DNA from: Aquabacterium soli
GTDB taxonomy: Bacteria; Pseudomonadota; Gammaproteobacteria; Burkholderiales; Burkholderiaceae_C
Reading direction: 5' to 3'
Assembly: GCF_003933735.1 (NCBI RefSeq)
Contig: NZ_RSED01000003.1
Span: 1 to 64,000 of the forward strand
Length of the DNA stretch: 64,000 bases
Shown piece after piece: positions 28,718 through 38,202 of this stretch. The notes under the pieces were generated by a model. It searched no databases and was not told the DNA's origin. It saw nothing but the letters and a program-made list of their open reading frames with translations. The translations under genes were made by a program, and so were the position numbers. Positions within the stretch are counted from its first letter, which is position 1. Every line of letters begins with the position of its first letter.

Positions 28718-30280
28718 ATGAAAGCGTATTTCGTGGGCGGCGGTATCGGATCACTGGCCGGCGCAGCCTTCATGGTGCGTGATGCCGGTGTGCCCGGCAG
28801 TGACATCACCATCTACGAGCAGTTGCCCTTGCTGGGCGGCAGCCTGGACGCGGTGGCCAAGACCGACGGTGGGTATTCGCTGCGCGGTGGCCGCATGCTC
28901 ACCACCGACCACTATGAGTGCCTGTGGGATCTGCTCAAGACCATACCGTCCATCGAGCACGCGGGCCAGACGGTGTACGACGAGACCGTGCAGTTCAACG
29001 AAAAGAACGTGGCCCACTCACGTGCACGCCTGGTCGATCACAACCGGTTCAAGCTGGATGTGAGCACCATGGGCTTCAGCATGGCCGACCGCCTGGAGCT
29101 GCTCAAGCTGTCCGAAGCCAGCGAAGAGACGCTGGGCACCAGCCGCATCACCGACTGGTTGTCGCCGCCGTTCTTCCAGAGCAACTTCTGGTTCATGTGG
29201 CAGACCACGTTCGCCTTCCAGCCCTGGCACAGCGCGGTGGAGCTCAAGCGTTACCTGCACCGTTTCATGAACGAGTACCCTCGCATCGAGACCCTGGCCG
29301 GGGTCAAGCGCACGGTCTACAACCAGTACGACTCTATCGTTCGGCCCCTGGTGCGCTGGCTGGAAGGCCATGGCGTGAACTTCGTGCATGGCACCCAGGT
29401 CACCGATGTCGACACACGCGACGACGCTGGCGGGAAACTCTGCGTCACGGCGCTGCATCTCCGGCAGGGTGGGGCGCTCCGCACGGTGGCCATCGCCGAG
29501 GATGACCTGGTTTTTCTGCAGAACGGCTCGATGACCGATGCGTCCACCACGGGCTCGATGAGTACGCCGCCGGCACACCACACCAAGGCAGACAGCGGCG
29601 GCTGGGCGCTCTGGGAAAAGCTGGCCCGGTTGCGCCCGGATTTCGGCAATCCGGCGGCCTTCAACACCAGCATCCCTGAAAGCTATTGGGCCTCCTTCAC
29701 CGTCACCTGCCACACGCCCGACTTCTTCGATGCGATGGAAGCGTTCTCTGGCAACAAGGCGGGCACCGGCGGCTTGGTCACCTTCAAGGATTCGAACTGG
29801 CTGATGTCGGTGGTGCTGTACCACCAGCCGCACTTCATCGGCCAGGCGCCAGGTGAGTTCGTGTTCTGGGGTTACGGCCTGCGACCCGACCGCATCGGTG
29901 ACTTCGTGGCCAAGTCGCTCTCGGACTGCGACGGGGGCGAGATCCTGCAAGAGCTGTGCGGCCACCTGAACTTCGACCGCCAGGTGTTCGACGGAGCCGT
30001 GTGCATCCCCTGTCGCATGCCTTACATCACCAGCATGTTCATGCCCCGCGCTGAAAGCGATCGCCCTTTGCCGGTGCCTGCCAGCTCCAAAAACCTGGCC
30101 TTCATCAGCCAGTTCGTCGAGATCCCCGGCGATGTGGTGTTCACCGTCGAGTACTCGGTGCGGGCGGCTCAAACAGCCGTTTACCAGTTGCTGAAGGTGG
30201 ACCGGCCGATCCCCGCGATCACACGGCACGACCACGCTCTCAAGGTGATCCTCGATTCGGTGCTCAAGTCGTTCGCCTGA
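28718..30280 (+). CDS. ohyA: Oleate hydratase
   Basis: A 520-residue FAD enzyme (formerly the myosin-cross-reactive antigen family) that adds water to the cis-9 double bond of unsaturated fatty acids, giving 10-hydroxy acids. [14 protein letters not shown] at residue 5 is the FAD-binding motif and [12 protein letters not shown] near 34 a second conserved block. [18 protein letters not shown] near 57 and [14 protein letters not shown] near 165 are diagnostic of the family. It is slightly shorter than most (~550-590). SD AAGGAG lies just before the ATG. It may detoxify host or plant unsaturated fatty acids. Confidence 0.92.
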   Translation: MKAYFVGGGIGSLAGAAFMVRDAGVPGSDITIYEQLPLLGGSLDAVAKTDGGYSLRGGRMLTTDHYECLWDLLKTIPSIEHAGQTVYDETVQFNEKNVAHSRARLVDHNRFKLDVSTMGFSMADRLELLKLSEASEETLGTSRITDWLSPPFFQSNFWFMWQTTFAFQPWHSAVELKRYLHRFMNEYPRIETLAGVKRTVYNQYDSIVRPLVRWLEGHGVNFVHGTQVTDVDTRDDAGGKLCVTALHLRQGGALRTVAIAEDDLVFLQNGSMTDASTTGSMSTPPAHHTKADSGGWALWEKLARLRPDFGNPAAFNTSIPESYWASFTVTCHTPDFFDAMEAFSGNKAGTGGLVTFKDSNWLMSVVLYHQPHFIGQAPGEFVFWGYGLRPDRIGDFVAKSLSDCDGGEILQELCGHLNFDRQVFDGAVCIPCRMPYITSMFMPRAESDRPLPVPASSKNLAFISQFVEIPGDVVFTVEYSVRAAQTAVYQLLKVDRPIPAITRHDHALKVILDSVLKSFA

Positions 30281-30312
30281 TGAACTGACGGCATCCTCGT
30301 TCCAGATCTGCA

Positions 30313-30342
30313 GGCCCTCGGCGCATGAGCGTCGGGGGCCTA
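30313..30342 (+). terminator. Possible terminator after oleate hydratase
   Basis: A 13-pair stem (with two G-U pairs in RNA) and a four-base ATGA loop lie 33 bp after the ohyA stop. The T-tract is poor (ATTGATTT), so it may be a stem that protects the message end rather than an efficient intrinsic terminator. Confidence 0.5.
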
Positions 30343-30405
30343 TTGATTTGCAACCGTTGGCCGATAACCCTGTTGGAACCTGCGGCGATCCAGCAGCTGT
30401 GACGC

Positions 30406-33120
30406 ATGTGCGTCAGCGGCACCACGGTTCCTTGTCCTGAAAACCGTTTTGTGAACCAAACCAGGCTTTCGACGGCACCCGTCGACCATCCCGGCCATCG
30501 CCGCCACCGGGATGCCCCCTCCCGCCGCGAAGGCGGCAGCTCTGTGCTGCCGCCTTCGATCGATGCGCCTTTGCCGACCCGCAAGGGTGCGGCGCATCCG
30601 CCCGTGCGAGGCTCACTGGAAGACCTTGCGGTGCGTGGCCACCCCTGGCTGTGGTTTCCTCGTGCCCTGGAGGCCCAGTTCAACGAGGAAACCCTGGCGG
30701 TGCGCCGGCGTTTCCTGCTGATCTGCTGCCTGTTGGGGATGCTGGGCATCTGGTTCGGGACGACGCAGGCTCGCCTGGCCATGCCGGACATCACCTCGCG
30801 CTCGCTCCACCTGGTCGACACCTATCTGGGTGTGCTCGTCGCTTGCGTTGCTGCCGTGATGATCACGCCACGTGCCTGGCGCCGGGTCTGGCATTTCGAA
30901 AGCGTGGTGTTTCTGTGCGCCACGGGTTTGAACCTGATCATGATCTGGGCTGCCAGCAACAGCCGGGCAGATGGCGCCTACACGCAAAGCGCCATGGTGA
31001 TCGGGCCGGTGATGTTCGTGTGCATCGCGGCCCGCCTTCGCTTCGCGTGGTCGCTGGTGTGTGCGCTGGTGACCTTGCTGGGCTACATGCTGGCCATGCG
31101 CGGCCACACACCTGCGCAGCAAACCGTGATCGACAGCATCATCAAGCTGCAGGTGCTGAGCTACGCCTATGCCGTGGTGGCCAGCTACACGCTGGAGTAC
31201 CGTGAGCGTCGCAACTGGGTGCTGCGCAAGCTCCAGGAGCAGCACCGGGGGGCCCTCCAGGCGGCCTCCGAGCGTCTGCGCCACCTTTCGGTGCGCGACC
31301 CACTGACCGGCCTGTACAACCGTCGGCAGTTCGATGGCGACCTGATGGCCGCCTGCCAGGCTGCCGCGGCCTCTGGTGAGCCCCTGGCGCTGCTGATGCT
31401 GGATGTAGACCACTTCAAGCGGTACAACGATGCCTACGGCCACCCGGCGGGTGATGCCTGCCTGGTGCGTGTGGCCCATGTGCTGGCCCGCGTGGCGGAG
31501 GCCCATGGCGGCACCGCAGCCAGGCTGGGTGGGGAAGAGTTCGCACTGGTGCTGCATGGCCGCCATGGTCCCGGGGCCCGTGCCGTCGCGCAGGCCTTGT
31601 GCGAAGCCGTGCGAGCCGAGGCGATCGAGCACGGTGCCTCGGCCACAGGTCCCCACGTGACGGTCAGTGTCGGGGTGGCGCTGGCCACGGGGGCAGGTGG
31701 CGCACAGCCGCAGGCCTTGCTCGGCACCGCAGACCGTGCCCTGTACCAGGCCAAGGACGAAGGACGTGACCGCATCGTCCTGATGCCGGTGGACGCAGAA
31801 GCTCGGCCCCGGCTGGAGCAGCCCGCGGATGACGCTGTGGGTGTCGATGCAGGTGCTCCTGCTGAGCCCGCCGAGAGCCCCTACCTGCGTGCCATCGACA
31901 AAGGCTTGTGGGGGCTGCGCTTCGATGGTGACCTGGAGCGCCGCTACCGCAAGCACGATCTCGATGATCGCCGCAAGCTGCTCGGCCTGACGGTCATGGT
32001 CGGCATGGTGCTCTACAACCTGTACCTGTTCATCAGCCAGGACATGTTTCCCGACATCAGCGCGACGGTGCTTCAGACGCAGATCGGTTTGAGCGCCTTC
32101 CTGGTGGCGGTGGCATGGCCCGTCTACTCACGCAAGCGCCTGGCCCCGATGTTGTACGAAGGGGTGTTCTGTGGCGGTACGTCGCTGGTTGCCATCGTGT
32201 TTGCCTGCGTCCTGTCGCAAAGCCGGGAAACGACCACCCTGGCCTACATCATCTGCCTGGTGCTGGTGCCCATGTTCTCGGGCGTCGGCGCACGTCAGCC
32301 GTTCCGCTACACCTGCGTGCCAGCTGTCATCACGGTGGTGGCCGTGGTGCTGTTCTTCAAGCCGGTCGGGCCCATGCAGGAGATGGTGTATTCGCGAAGC
32401 GTCCTGCAGATCTTCAACATCACGGTGTTCACGCTGATCCTGTCATACTCGCTGGAGCTTGGCGCGAGGCGGACCTGGCTGCTCGGGCAGATCGACCGGC
32501 TGCAGAGCGAAGCCTTGCACCAAACCACCGAGCGCCTGCGTTGCCTGTCGGTGCAGGACCCGTTGACCGGTCTGCCCAACCGCCGCCAGTTCGAAACCGA
32601 TCTGTTGCGACTGTGGCGCGAAGGTGCCCAGGATCATCACCCTGTCGGGTTGCTCATCGTCGACGTGGACTTTTTCAAGCTCTACAACGATGGTTATGGC
32701 CACCCCGAAGGTGACCGCTGCCTGCAGCGTCTGGGCGGCGTGCTGCGCGAGGTGGCCAAAAGGCACGCCTGCCTGGTCGCCCGCCTGGGCGGTGAGGAGT
32801 TCGCCTTGTTGCTGCCCGGAGGCACGGCAGCAGAGGCGCAGGCCCTGGGGCAGGCCGTGTGCCAACGTGTCCGCGAGGCCGCTGTCGAGCACCGGCATTC
32901 CCGCGTGGCCAGGCACGTGACCGTGAGCATCGGTGCCGCCAGCCTGTGGCCTCGGCGGATTGCCGATCGCCATCAACTGCTCAAGGTGGCGGACAAGGCC
33001 TTGTACAAGGCCAAGACAGCCGGACGTGACAGGGTGTCCGTGGTGGATGAGGAGCGGGGGCAGGCAGTATCGAGCAGGGACCTGACGGGCGGGCCTGCGG
33101 CTTCTGCCGCCAGCGCCTGA
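30406..33120 (+). CDS. Diguanylate cyclase with duplicated membrane-GGDEF module
   Basis: Up to 904 residues. The protein is two copies of the same architecture: about six membrane segments followed by a GGDEF domain. DPLTGLYNRRQF starts the first GGDEF (residue ~298) and DPLTGLPNRRQF the second (~718). LGGEEFAL active sites lie at ~375 and ~795, exactly 420 residues apart. Both domains keep the metal and substrate residues (DVDHFKRYND, DVDFFKLYND). Neither has an RxxD inhibitory site upstream, so product inhibition may be absent. The first ~75 residues are poorly conserved-looking and span a DNA hairpin; GTG 30631, with GGAAGA seven bases before it, may be the true start. It makes cyclic di-GMP. 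Confidence 0.88.
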   Translation: MCVSGTTVPCPENRFVNQTRLSTAPVDHPGHRRHRDAPSRREGGSSVLPPSIDAPLPTRKGAAHPPVRGSLEDLAVRGHPWLWFPRALEAQFNEETLAVRRRFLLICCLLGMLGIWFGTTQARLAMPDITSRSLHLVDTYLGVLVACVAAVMITPRAWRRVWHFESVVFLCATGLNLIMIWAASNSRADGAYTQSAMVIGPVMFVCIAARLRFAWSLVCALVTLLGYMLAMRGHTPAQQTVIDSIIKLQVLSYAYAVVASYTLEYRERRNWVLRKLQEQHRGALQAASERLRHLSVRDPLTGLYNRRQFDGDLMAACQAAAASGEPLALLMLDVDHFKRYNDAYGHPAGDACLVRVAHVLARVAEAHGGTAARLGGEEFALVLHGRHGPGARAVAQALCEAVRAEAIEHGASATGPHVTVSVGVALATGAGGAQPQALLGTADRALYQAKDEGRDRIVLMPVDAEARPRLEQPADDAVGVDAGAPAEPAESPYLRAIDKGLWGLRFDGDLERRYRKHDLDDRRKLLGLTVMVGMVLYNLYLFISQDMFPDISATVLQTQIGLSAFLVAVAWPVYSRKRLAPMLYEGVFCGGTSLVAIVFACVLSQSRETTTLAYIICLVLVPMFSGVGARQPFRYTCVPAVITVVAVVLFFKPVGPMQEMVYSRSVLQIFNITVFTLILSYSLELGARRTWLLGQIDRLQSEALHQTTERLRCLSVQDPLTGLPNRRQFETDLLRLWREGAQDHHPVGLLIVDVDFFKLYNDGYGHPEGDRCLQRLGGVLREVAKRHACLVARLGGEEFALLLPGGTAAEAQALGQAVCQRVREAAVEHRHSRVARHVTVSIGAASLWPRRIADRHQLLKVADKALYKAKTAGRDRVSVVDEERGQAVSSRDLTGGPAASAASA
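30528..30558. repeat. Perfect 13-bp inverted repeat near cyclase start
   Basis: CGAAGGCGGCAGC at 30528-30540 and its exact reverse complement at 30546-30558 flank a five-base TCTGT loop. It would form a very stable RNA stem. It falls inside the annotated N-terminus of the cyclase or, if translation starts at 30631, in its 5' leader. No T-run follows on either strand. Confidence 0.7.
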
Positions 33121-33179
33121 GCGCCTGCAACGGGCCTCAGGCTTCTACCGCTTGGTTCTCGCTGCGCCTGTCGCCCGCC

Positions 33180-34712
33180 TCAGGCGGCGGCCACCTTGAA
33201 CACGGCCACGGCCTCCACCAACTGGCGGGCCTGGTTCTTGAGCTGTTCTGCGGCCGCGGCCCCTTCTTCCACCAGCGCGGCGTTTTGCTGCGTGGTGCGG
33301 TCCATCTGGGACACGGCCTCACCGATCTGCGCCATGCCGGTGCTTTGTTCGGTGTTGGCGCTGCTGATCTCGCCCATGATCTGCGTGACGCGCTCGATGG
33401 CCGTCACCACTTCGCTCATGGTCGCCCCTGCACGGTCCACCAGCGCGCTGCCGGCTTCCACGCGCTCTACGCTGGTGCCGATCAGGGCCTTGATCTCACG
33501 GGCTGCGGTGGCACTGCGTTGCGCCAGGATGCGCACCTCGCCGGCCACCACCGCAAACCCGCGGCCCTGGTCACCTGCACGTGCAGCTTCCACGGCGGCG
33601 TTCAGTGCCAGGATGTTGGTCTGAAAGGCGATGCCGTCGATCACGCTGATGATGTCGACGATGCGGCGCGAGCTGTCATTGATGCCGCGCATGGTTTCGA
33701 CCACTTCGCCAACCACCTCACCCCCCTTCAGCGCGACGGCGCTGGCGCCTTTGGCCAGCGTGTCGGCTTCGCGGGCGTTCTCGGCGTTGTGCTTGACCGT
33801 GGCGCTGATCTCTTCCATGGAGGCGGCCGTTTCCTGCAGGGCGCTGGCCTGCTGTTCGGTGCGGTTGGCCAGGTCGTTGTTGCCCAGCGAGATCTCCACA
33901 CTCGCCGTGGCCACGCTTTCGGCGTTCTGGCGCACGCCCCGCACGATGCTGGACAGCTTGCCCTGCATCTCGCGCAGAGCGCCCAGCAGTTCTGCCACCT
34001 CGTCCCGCCCCTGCACGTGGATGGAGCGCGTCAGGTCGCCTTCAGCAACGGCGCGAGACAGGCCCACCGCATGGTCGATGGGCTTGACGATGGCACGGCT
34101 GACCACCACGCCAAAGACCACGCCCACCACGCTCACCACCAGCATGACCACCAGGCTGAGCACGGTGGCACGGCTGGCGTCGCGTGTGGCTTGCTCTGCG
34201 ATGTCGGCGCTGTCGGCCGCGATGCGCTGGCTTGCTTCCGCCAGGAACTTGCTCGGTTCACGGTCCATGCCCTTGACGGCCTGGTCGCCCACCGACGCCT
34301 GGTAGCCGCTGGCCTTGAACTGCTCGAAAGCCCCCCGGTAGGATTGGCCCATCTTGGCGTGCGCCTCGATGAACTGGCCCATCAGGGTCTTGCTGCGCCC
34401 GGGCGGCAATTGGCCGTTGAGCGTGGTGGCCTTTTGTGCCACATCACGCTCGCTGTCCTGGAAGGCCTTCCAGTAGCGGCTCAGCTGTTCGGGGTCCTGC
34501 CCACGGATCAGGGTGTTTTTCCACTCCTGCACCTGGGTCTTGAACTGGTTCTCGATCTTCGCCATGGCCCGCTCGTGGGCGACATGGGTCTGAACATCGG
34601 TGCCGTACAAATGGAGCGATTGGTTGAGCTGGTGGATGCCGAACAGCGCGGCGGCCAGGACCAGCAGCAGCATGCCCGCAAAGGCGAGCGGGAGTTTGAG
34701 GCGGAGTTTCAT
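33180..34712 (-). CDS. Methyl-accepting chemotaxis protein
   Basis: A 510-residue chemoreceptor. A membrane helix at residues ~7-28 is followed by a four-helix-bundle-type periplasmic sensor to ~185, a second membrane helix at ~187-210, a HAMP domain, and the signalling domain. The highly conserved hairpin tip IAFQTNILALNAAVEAARAG lies near residue 365. No CheR-binding pentapeptide is visible at the C-terminus. ATG 34712 begins a proper signal-anchor; upstream codons are a shadow. The ligand is unknown. Confidence 0.93.
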   Translation of the reverse strand: MKLRLKLPLAFAGMLLLVLAAALFGIHQLNQSLHLYGTDVQTHVAHERAMAKIENQFKTQVQEWKNTLIRGQDPEQLSRYWKAFQDSERDVAQKATTLNGQLPPGRSKTLMGQFIEAHAKMGQSYRGAFEQFKASGYQASVGDQAVKGMDREPSKFLAEASQRIAADSADIAEQATRDASRATVLSLVVMLVVSVVGVVFGVVVSRAIVKPIDHAVGLSRAVAEGDLTRSIHVQGRDEVAELLGALREMQGKLSSIVRGVRQNAESVATASVEISLGNNDLANRTEQQASALQETAASMEEISATVKHNAENAREADTLAKGASAVALKGGEVVGEVVETMRGINDSSRRIVDIISVIDGIAFQTNILALNAAVEAARAGDQGRGFAVVAGEVRILAQRSATAAREIKALIGTSVERVEAGSALVDRAGATMSEVVTAIERVTQIMGEISSANTEQSTGMAQIGEAVSQMDRTTQQNAALVEEGAAAAEQLKNQARQLVEAVAVFKVAAA

Positions 34713-34909
34713 GAGCGTGCAAGCACCGGGGTTGGGGCCACCGGGTGTTTGGCGCGCAGGCCTGCCTGCCGTCCGATGGCCCGAGACGGCGGAGCACAAC
34801 GTTTTTTCGGCTCAGAACCGGAAAACTTGAAAGAACTTGCACCTCGTTGTAGGTCTCGGTAGATTGCCCATTCAGGCACCCCGCTTCACCGCCCGGCGCG
34901 GCTGGTTGC

Positions 34910-35181
34910 TCATCGGCGCGCGACCCAGTAGACAGCGCCCTGCGGGCCATACCGTTCTTCGTGCTGCTCGTTGGCGGCCAGCACGAAGCGGTCGCCCGGC
35001 ACCAGATGGCGTGTCTCGCCGTTGACCGTCAGCCACATCTCGCCTTCACGACCAGCGCGTGGGCTTCGAAGGGGTGGCCATGCGAATCCACGATCTGGCC
35101 AGGGGCCCATGTCCGCTCGACCACCTCGCTGAAGCCTTCGGCCCGCGCGGCCTGCTCGAACATCTCGTAAGTCGGGTGCAT
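34910..35181 (-). pseudogene. Cupin-domain protein, interrupted by a single-base frameshift
   Basis: Read from ATG 35181 the frame gives a good cupin start (MHPTYEMFEQ ... WAPGQIVDSHGHPFEAHALVV) and then runs out of register. The frame one base away continues immediately with GEMWLTVNGETRHLVPGDRFVLAANEQH, the second half of a small cupin, to a stop at 34910. Inserting one G after GTCGTG at about 35046 would restore a ~90-residue protein. This is either a recent loss-of-function mutation or a sequencing or assembly error. The gene lies 23 bp after the LysR gene on the same strand. Confidence 0.8.
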
Positions 35182-35204
35182 GGTTTTGCTCCTCGGAGAA
35201 GGGT

Positions 35205-36104
35205 TCAGCGCGCCACATGGGGCGACACCACCTGGGTGACCCAGTCCAGCATGGCCCGCACGCGCAGGGGAACATGGCGCCGATGGGCATACAGCAATGA
35301 CACTGGCAGCGGGGGCGCCGCCAGCTTGGGCAGCACCTGCAGCAGCGTACCGGCATCGATGTGCCGCTGCATGCCCAGCATGGGCGCCTGGATCATGCCC
35401 AGGCCGGCCAGGCAGGCGGCGTGGTAAGCATCGGTGCCATTGACGACCACGTTGCAACGCATCGGCAGGCGTTTGGCCACGCCCTTGTCCAGGTAGTCCC
35501 AGGCCGCGCCCTGCAGGCCGAGTTTGTCAGCATAGTGCACCACACGGTGTGCGGCCAGATCGGCCAGGGAGCGTGGTGTGCCGTGCCGCTTCAGGTAGTC
35601 GGGGCTGGCCACATTGACTTGCGGCAGTTCGCCCAGGCGGCGCACCACCAGGTCCGAATCGACCAGGGCGCCGATACGCAGCACGCAGTCGAATCCCTCC
35701 CGTACCAGGTCCACGCGGCGATCTGTCGTGCTGATGCCGATCTCGAGTTGAGGATGCGCGGCCAGGAACTCAGGCAGACGAGGAATGACGAGATCGCGCG
35801 CCAGCCCGTTGGGCAGGTCGATGCGCAAGCGACCCCTCAGGCCGCTGCCTGCAGGCTGGAACAGCGTCTGCAGCTCGTCGGCTTCGCGCAGCAGCTCGGC
35901 GGCCCGCGCCATGAACTGTTCGCCGTCAGGGCTCAGGCGCACGCTGCGGGTGGTGCGCTGCAGCAGGCGCGTGCCCAGGCCAGCCTCCAGCCGCGTCACC
36001 GCATCCGACACCCGGCCCTTGGCCATGCCCAGTTGCTCGGCAGCGCGGGTGAAGCTGCTCAGCTCTGCCACGCGAACGAAGATGCGCAGGGTGTCGAGGT
36101 CCAT
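35205..36104 (-). CDS. LysR-family transcriptional regulator
   Basis: A 299-residue regulator with a winged helix-turn-helix at residues 1-60 (LDTLRIFVRVAELSSFTRAAEQLGM) and a substrate-binding domain from ~90. It is divergent from an SDR gene across 115 bp, with a 19-bp palindrome ten bases before its own start. It probably represses or activates the SDR and controls itself. Related LysR proteins next to quinone- or aldehyde-handling SDRs are common, but the inducer is unknown here. Confidence 0.92.
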   Translation of the reverse strand: MDLDTLRIFVRVAELSSFTRAAEQLGMAKGRVSDAVTRLEAGLGTRLLQRTTRSVRLSPDGEQFMARAAELLREADELQTLFQPAGSGLRGRLRIDLPNGLARDLVIPRLPEFLAAHPQLEIGISTTDRRVDLVREGFDCVLRIGALVDSDLVVRRLGELPQVNVASPDYLKRHGTPRSLADLAAHRVVHYADKLGLQGAAWDYLDKGVAKRLPMRCNVVVNGTDAYHAACLAGLGMIQAPMLGMQRHIDAGTLLQVLPKLAAPPLPVSLLYAHRRHVPLRVRAMLDWVTQVVSPHVAR

Positions 36105-36113
36105 GAGGTTGAT

Positions 36114-36132
36114 TGTTCCTTGAAAAGGAACA
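36114..36132. promoter_or_regulatory. 19-bp palindrome, probable LysR operator
   Basis: TGTTCCTT and its exact reverse complement AAGGAACA are separated by GAA. The site lies ten bases upstream of the LysR ATG and 88 bases upstream of the divergent SDR ATG, the expected place for an autoregulatory LysR site. A second, shorter dyad (TGGCC/GGCCA, 36136-36151) lies directly beside it. Confidence 0.65.
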
Positions 36133-36219
36133 GTCTGGCCGTTTCAGGCCACTTTATCCGAAGGCAATGGCTGCCTACAGTCTCTTCATCGCAACGGCTT
36201 CAGCCTTCAGGAGAACCCC

Positions 36220-37005
36220 ATGACCGCTTCCAACGCCACCGTCACCACGCCTGCCCGCATCGCCTTGATCACAGGCGGCAGTCGCGGACTCGGCCGCAAC
36301 ACGGCCCTGCACCTGGCCCGACAGGGCACCGACGTGGTCCTCACCTACAAGGGCCATGAGGCTGATGCCCTGGCTGTCGTGCGCGAGATCGAAGCGCTGG
36401 GCCGCCAGGGCGTGGCCCTGCAGCTCGACATGGGCGACAGCGCTGGCTTCAAGGGCTTCGCCGAACGCGTCAAGGCCGTGCTGTCCAGCCAGTGGCAACG
36501 CGAGCACTTCGACTACCTTGTCAACAACGCCGGAACGGGCGTGCATGCGGCCTTTGCCGACACCACCGAGGCGCAGTTCGACGAGCTCGTCAACGTGCAC
36601 CTCAAGGGCACTTTCTTCCTGACGCAAAAGCTGTTGCCCCTGATCGCCGATGGGGGCCGCATCGTCAACACCTCCAGTGGTTTGGCGCGCTTCAGCCTGC
36701 CAGGCTATGCGGCCTACGCTGCGATGAAGGGTGGCATCGAGGTGCTCACGCGCTACATGGCCAAGGAGCTGGGCGCGCGCCGCATCGCTGTCAACACCAT
36801 CGCCCCGGGCGCCATCGAAACGGATTTCGGCGGCGGCGCGGTGCGTGACAACCAGCAGCTCAACACGCAGATCGCCGGTCTCACCGCCATGGGGCGGGTG
36901 GGCCTGCCCGACGACATCGGGGGCGCCGTGGCGGCGCTGCTGTCCGAGGGCAACGGCTGGATGACCGGCCAGCGGGTGGAAGTGTCGGGCGGGATGATGC
37001 TTTGA
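36220..37005 (+). CDS. SDR-family oxidoreductase
   Basis: A 261-residue short-chain dehydrogenase. TGGSRGLGRN near residue 18 is the cofactor motif, NNAG lies near 103, and YAAMK near 166 gives the catalytic Tyr and Lys. The C-terminus ends VEVSGGMML as in many FabG-like proteins. It is divergent from the LysR gene, which is its likely regulator. GGAG lies just before the ATG. The substrate is unknown. Confidence 0.9.
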   Translation: MTASNATVTTPARIALITGGSRGLGRNTALHLARQGTDVVLTYKGHEADALAVVREIEALGRQGVALQLDMGDSAGFKGFAERVKAVLSSQWQREHFDYLVNNAGTGVHAAFADTTEAQFDELVNVHLKGTFFLTQKLLPLIADGGRIVNTSSGLARFSLPGYAAYAAMKGGIEVLTRYMAKELGARRIAVNTIAPGAIETDFGGGAVRDNQQLNTQIAGLTAMGRVGLPDDIGGAVAALLSEGNGWMTGQRVEVSGGMML

Positions 37006-37035
37006 GTCGGGCAACGCGGGGGCGGTGTTGCTGCC

Positions 37036-37536
37036 TCAGAGCTTGCCCAGTTCCACCTTGAAGGCGTTGTAGTACTTCGAGAAGTTCTCCATGTAGCCCA
37101 CCAGGGCCTTCACGTTGGTGTCGCCCATGCCGGGGTACATGCCGCCGGCTTTGGGGATGACATTCATCAGGTTCATGGTGATCTTCAGGCTGTCCAGCTC
37201 GAACTGCTTGCTGGAGGCCAGGTGCTTGGCGAGTGCCTTGGTGCGAAACGCCTTGGCATCGGCATAGGCGGACAGCTTCTTTGCGTCGGAGCCTTCCTTG
37301 TAGAGCGTCTCCAGGTCCTTGGTGACGGATTTGACATCCTTGAGCAGCTTGGTCAGGGGCGTGGCCACGCCGTCCTTGAGCCGCTTGTTGAAATCCTTGT
37401 CGGTCGAACCGGCGATCTGTGTCACCCAGGCCTTGACGGCGTTGGGGCCCCGCTTGGCGATGTTGCCGAGCTGGTCCTGCAGGTTGTCGACGCCTGACAG
37501 CGCGCTCTTGATCCTGTCTTCATCCTTGGGGTTCAT
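37036..37536 (-). CDS. Conserved-looking hypothetical protein, all helical
   Basis: A 166-residue soluble protein I do not recognise. It is rich in Lys, Asp and Leu and appears entirely alpha-helical, with no Cys, signal peptide or membrane segment. It contains GAGMYPGMGDTN-like glycine turns near residue 130. ATG 37536 has AAGG about nine bases upstream; ATG 37545 is an alternative. It ends 30 bp from the convergent SDR. The composition resembles small structural or secreted-effector proteins, but nothing supports a specific role. Confidence 0.6.
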   Translation of the reverse strand: MNPKDEDRIKSALSGVDNLQDQLGNIAKRGPNAVKAWVTQIAGSTDKDFNKRLKDGVATPLTKLLKDVKSVTKDLETLYKEGSDAKKLSAYADAKAFRTKALAKHLASSKQFELDSLKITMNLMNVIPKAGGMYPGMGDTNVKALVGYMENFSKYYNAFKVELGKL

Positions 37537-37773
37537 CGCAGTCATCCTTGACAGCTGGGGCAGTGAGGGAGGGCGCCCGCCGCGGGCTTCACGGCAGGCA
37601 CTCGGATGAACAAATTCTTGCACCAAGCAGGCGCGTATTGACGATGCCGCAGCCTGCGGATCGGTACGGTCCAATTGGACTGTCCCCCGCGGTTTTGTCC
37701 GGTTATCCATCGCCTTGCCATGGTCTGCCTGTGCTTCCTACGATGTTCACATCGACATCCAATGGAGCACCGC

Positions 37774-38202
37774 ATGGAAACGCAGGAACTGCACCGAGGC
37801 CGCCTCATCGACCACCTTCAACTGGTGGTGCGTGACCTTGACGCCAGCCGTGCCTTCTACGGGGCTGTCCTCGATGTGCTTGGGGTGCCGATCGGTGGTT
37901 CGGGCGATGGCTACTTCTGGGCCGATGAGCTGTTCGTATCGACTGCCGACAGCGTGGCGGCGCAAGGTCACCTGACCGGGCGGCACCATCTGGCATTCCA
38001 GGCTGGTGACGAAGCCACGGTGCAGGCGTTCCACCGGGCCGCGCTGGCCCACGGCGGCCGGGACAACGGCGCCCCCGGTCCGCGGCCCTACCACCCGGGC
38101 TATTACGCCGCTTTCGTGCTCGATCCGGACGGCAACAACGTCGAAGCCGTGTTCCACGGGGCCGCAAACCGGAGCGCCGCTTCTGTGAAGATCACTTTCT
38201 GA
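37774..38202 (+). CDS. VOC-family (glyoxalase-like) protein
   Basis: A 142-residue vicinal-oxygen-chelate protein. LIDHLQLVVRDLDASRAFYGAVLDVLG at the N-terminus and the HHLAFQAGD segment near residue 70 give the first betaalphabetabetabeta module. YAAFVLDPDGNNVEAVFHG near 112 closes the second and holds a conserved metal-binding glutamate. The family includes dioxygenases, glyoxalases and resistance proteins, so the reaction cannot be named. ATG 37774 has GGAG ten bases upstream; ATG 37762 is possible. Confidence 0.85.
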   Translation: METQELHRGRLIDHLQLVVRDLDASRAFYGAVLDVLGVPIGGSGDGYFWADELFVSTADSVAAQGHLTGRHHLAFQAGDEATVQAFHRAALAHGGRDNGAPGPRPYHPGYYAAFVLDPDGNNVEAVFHGAANRSAASVKITF

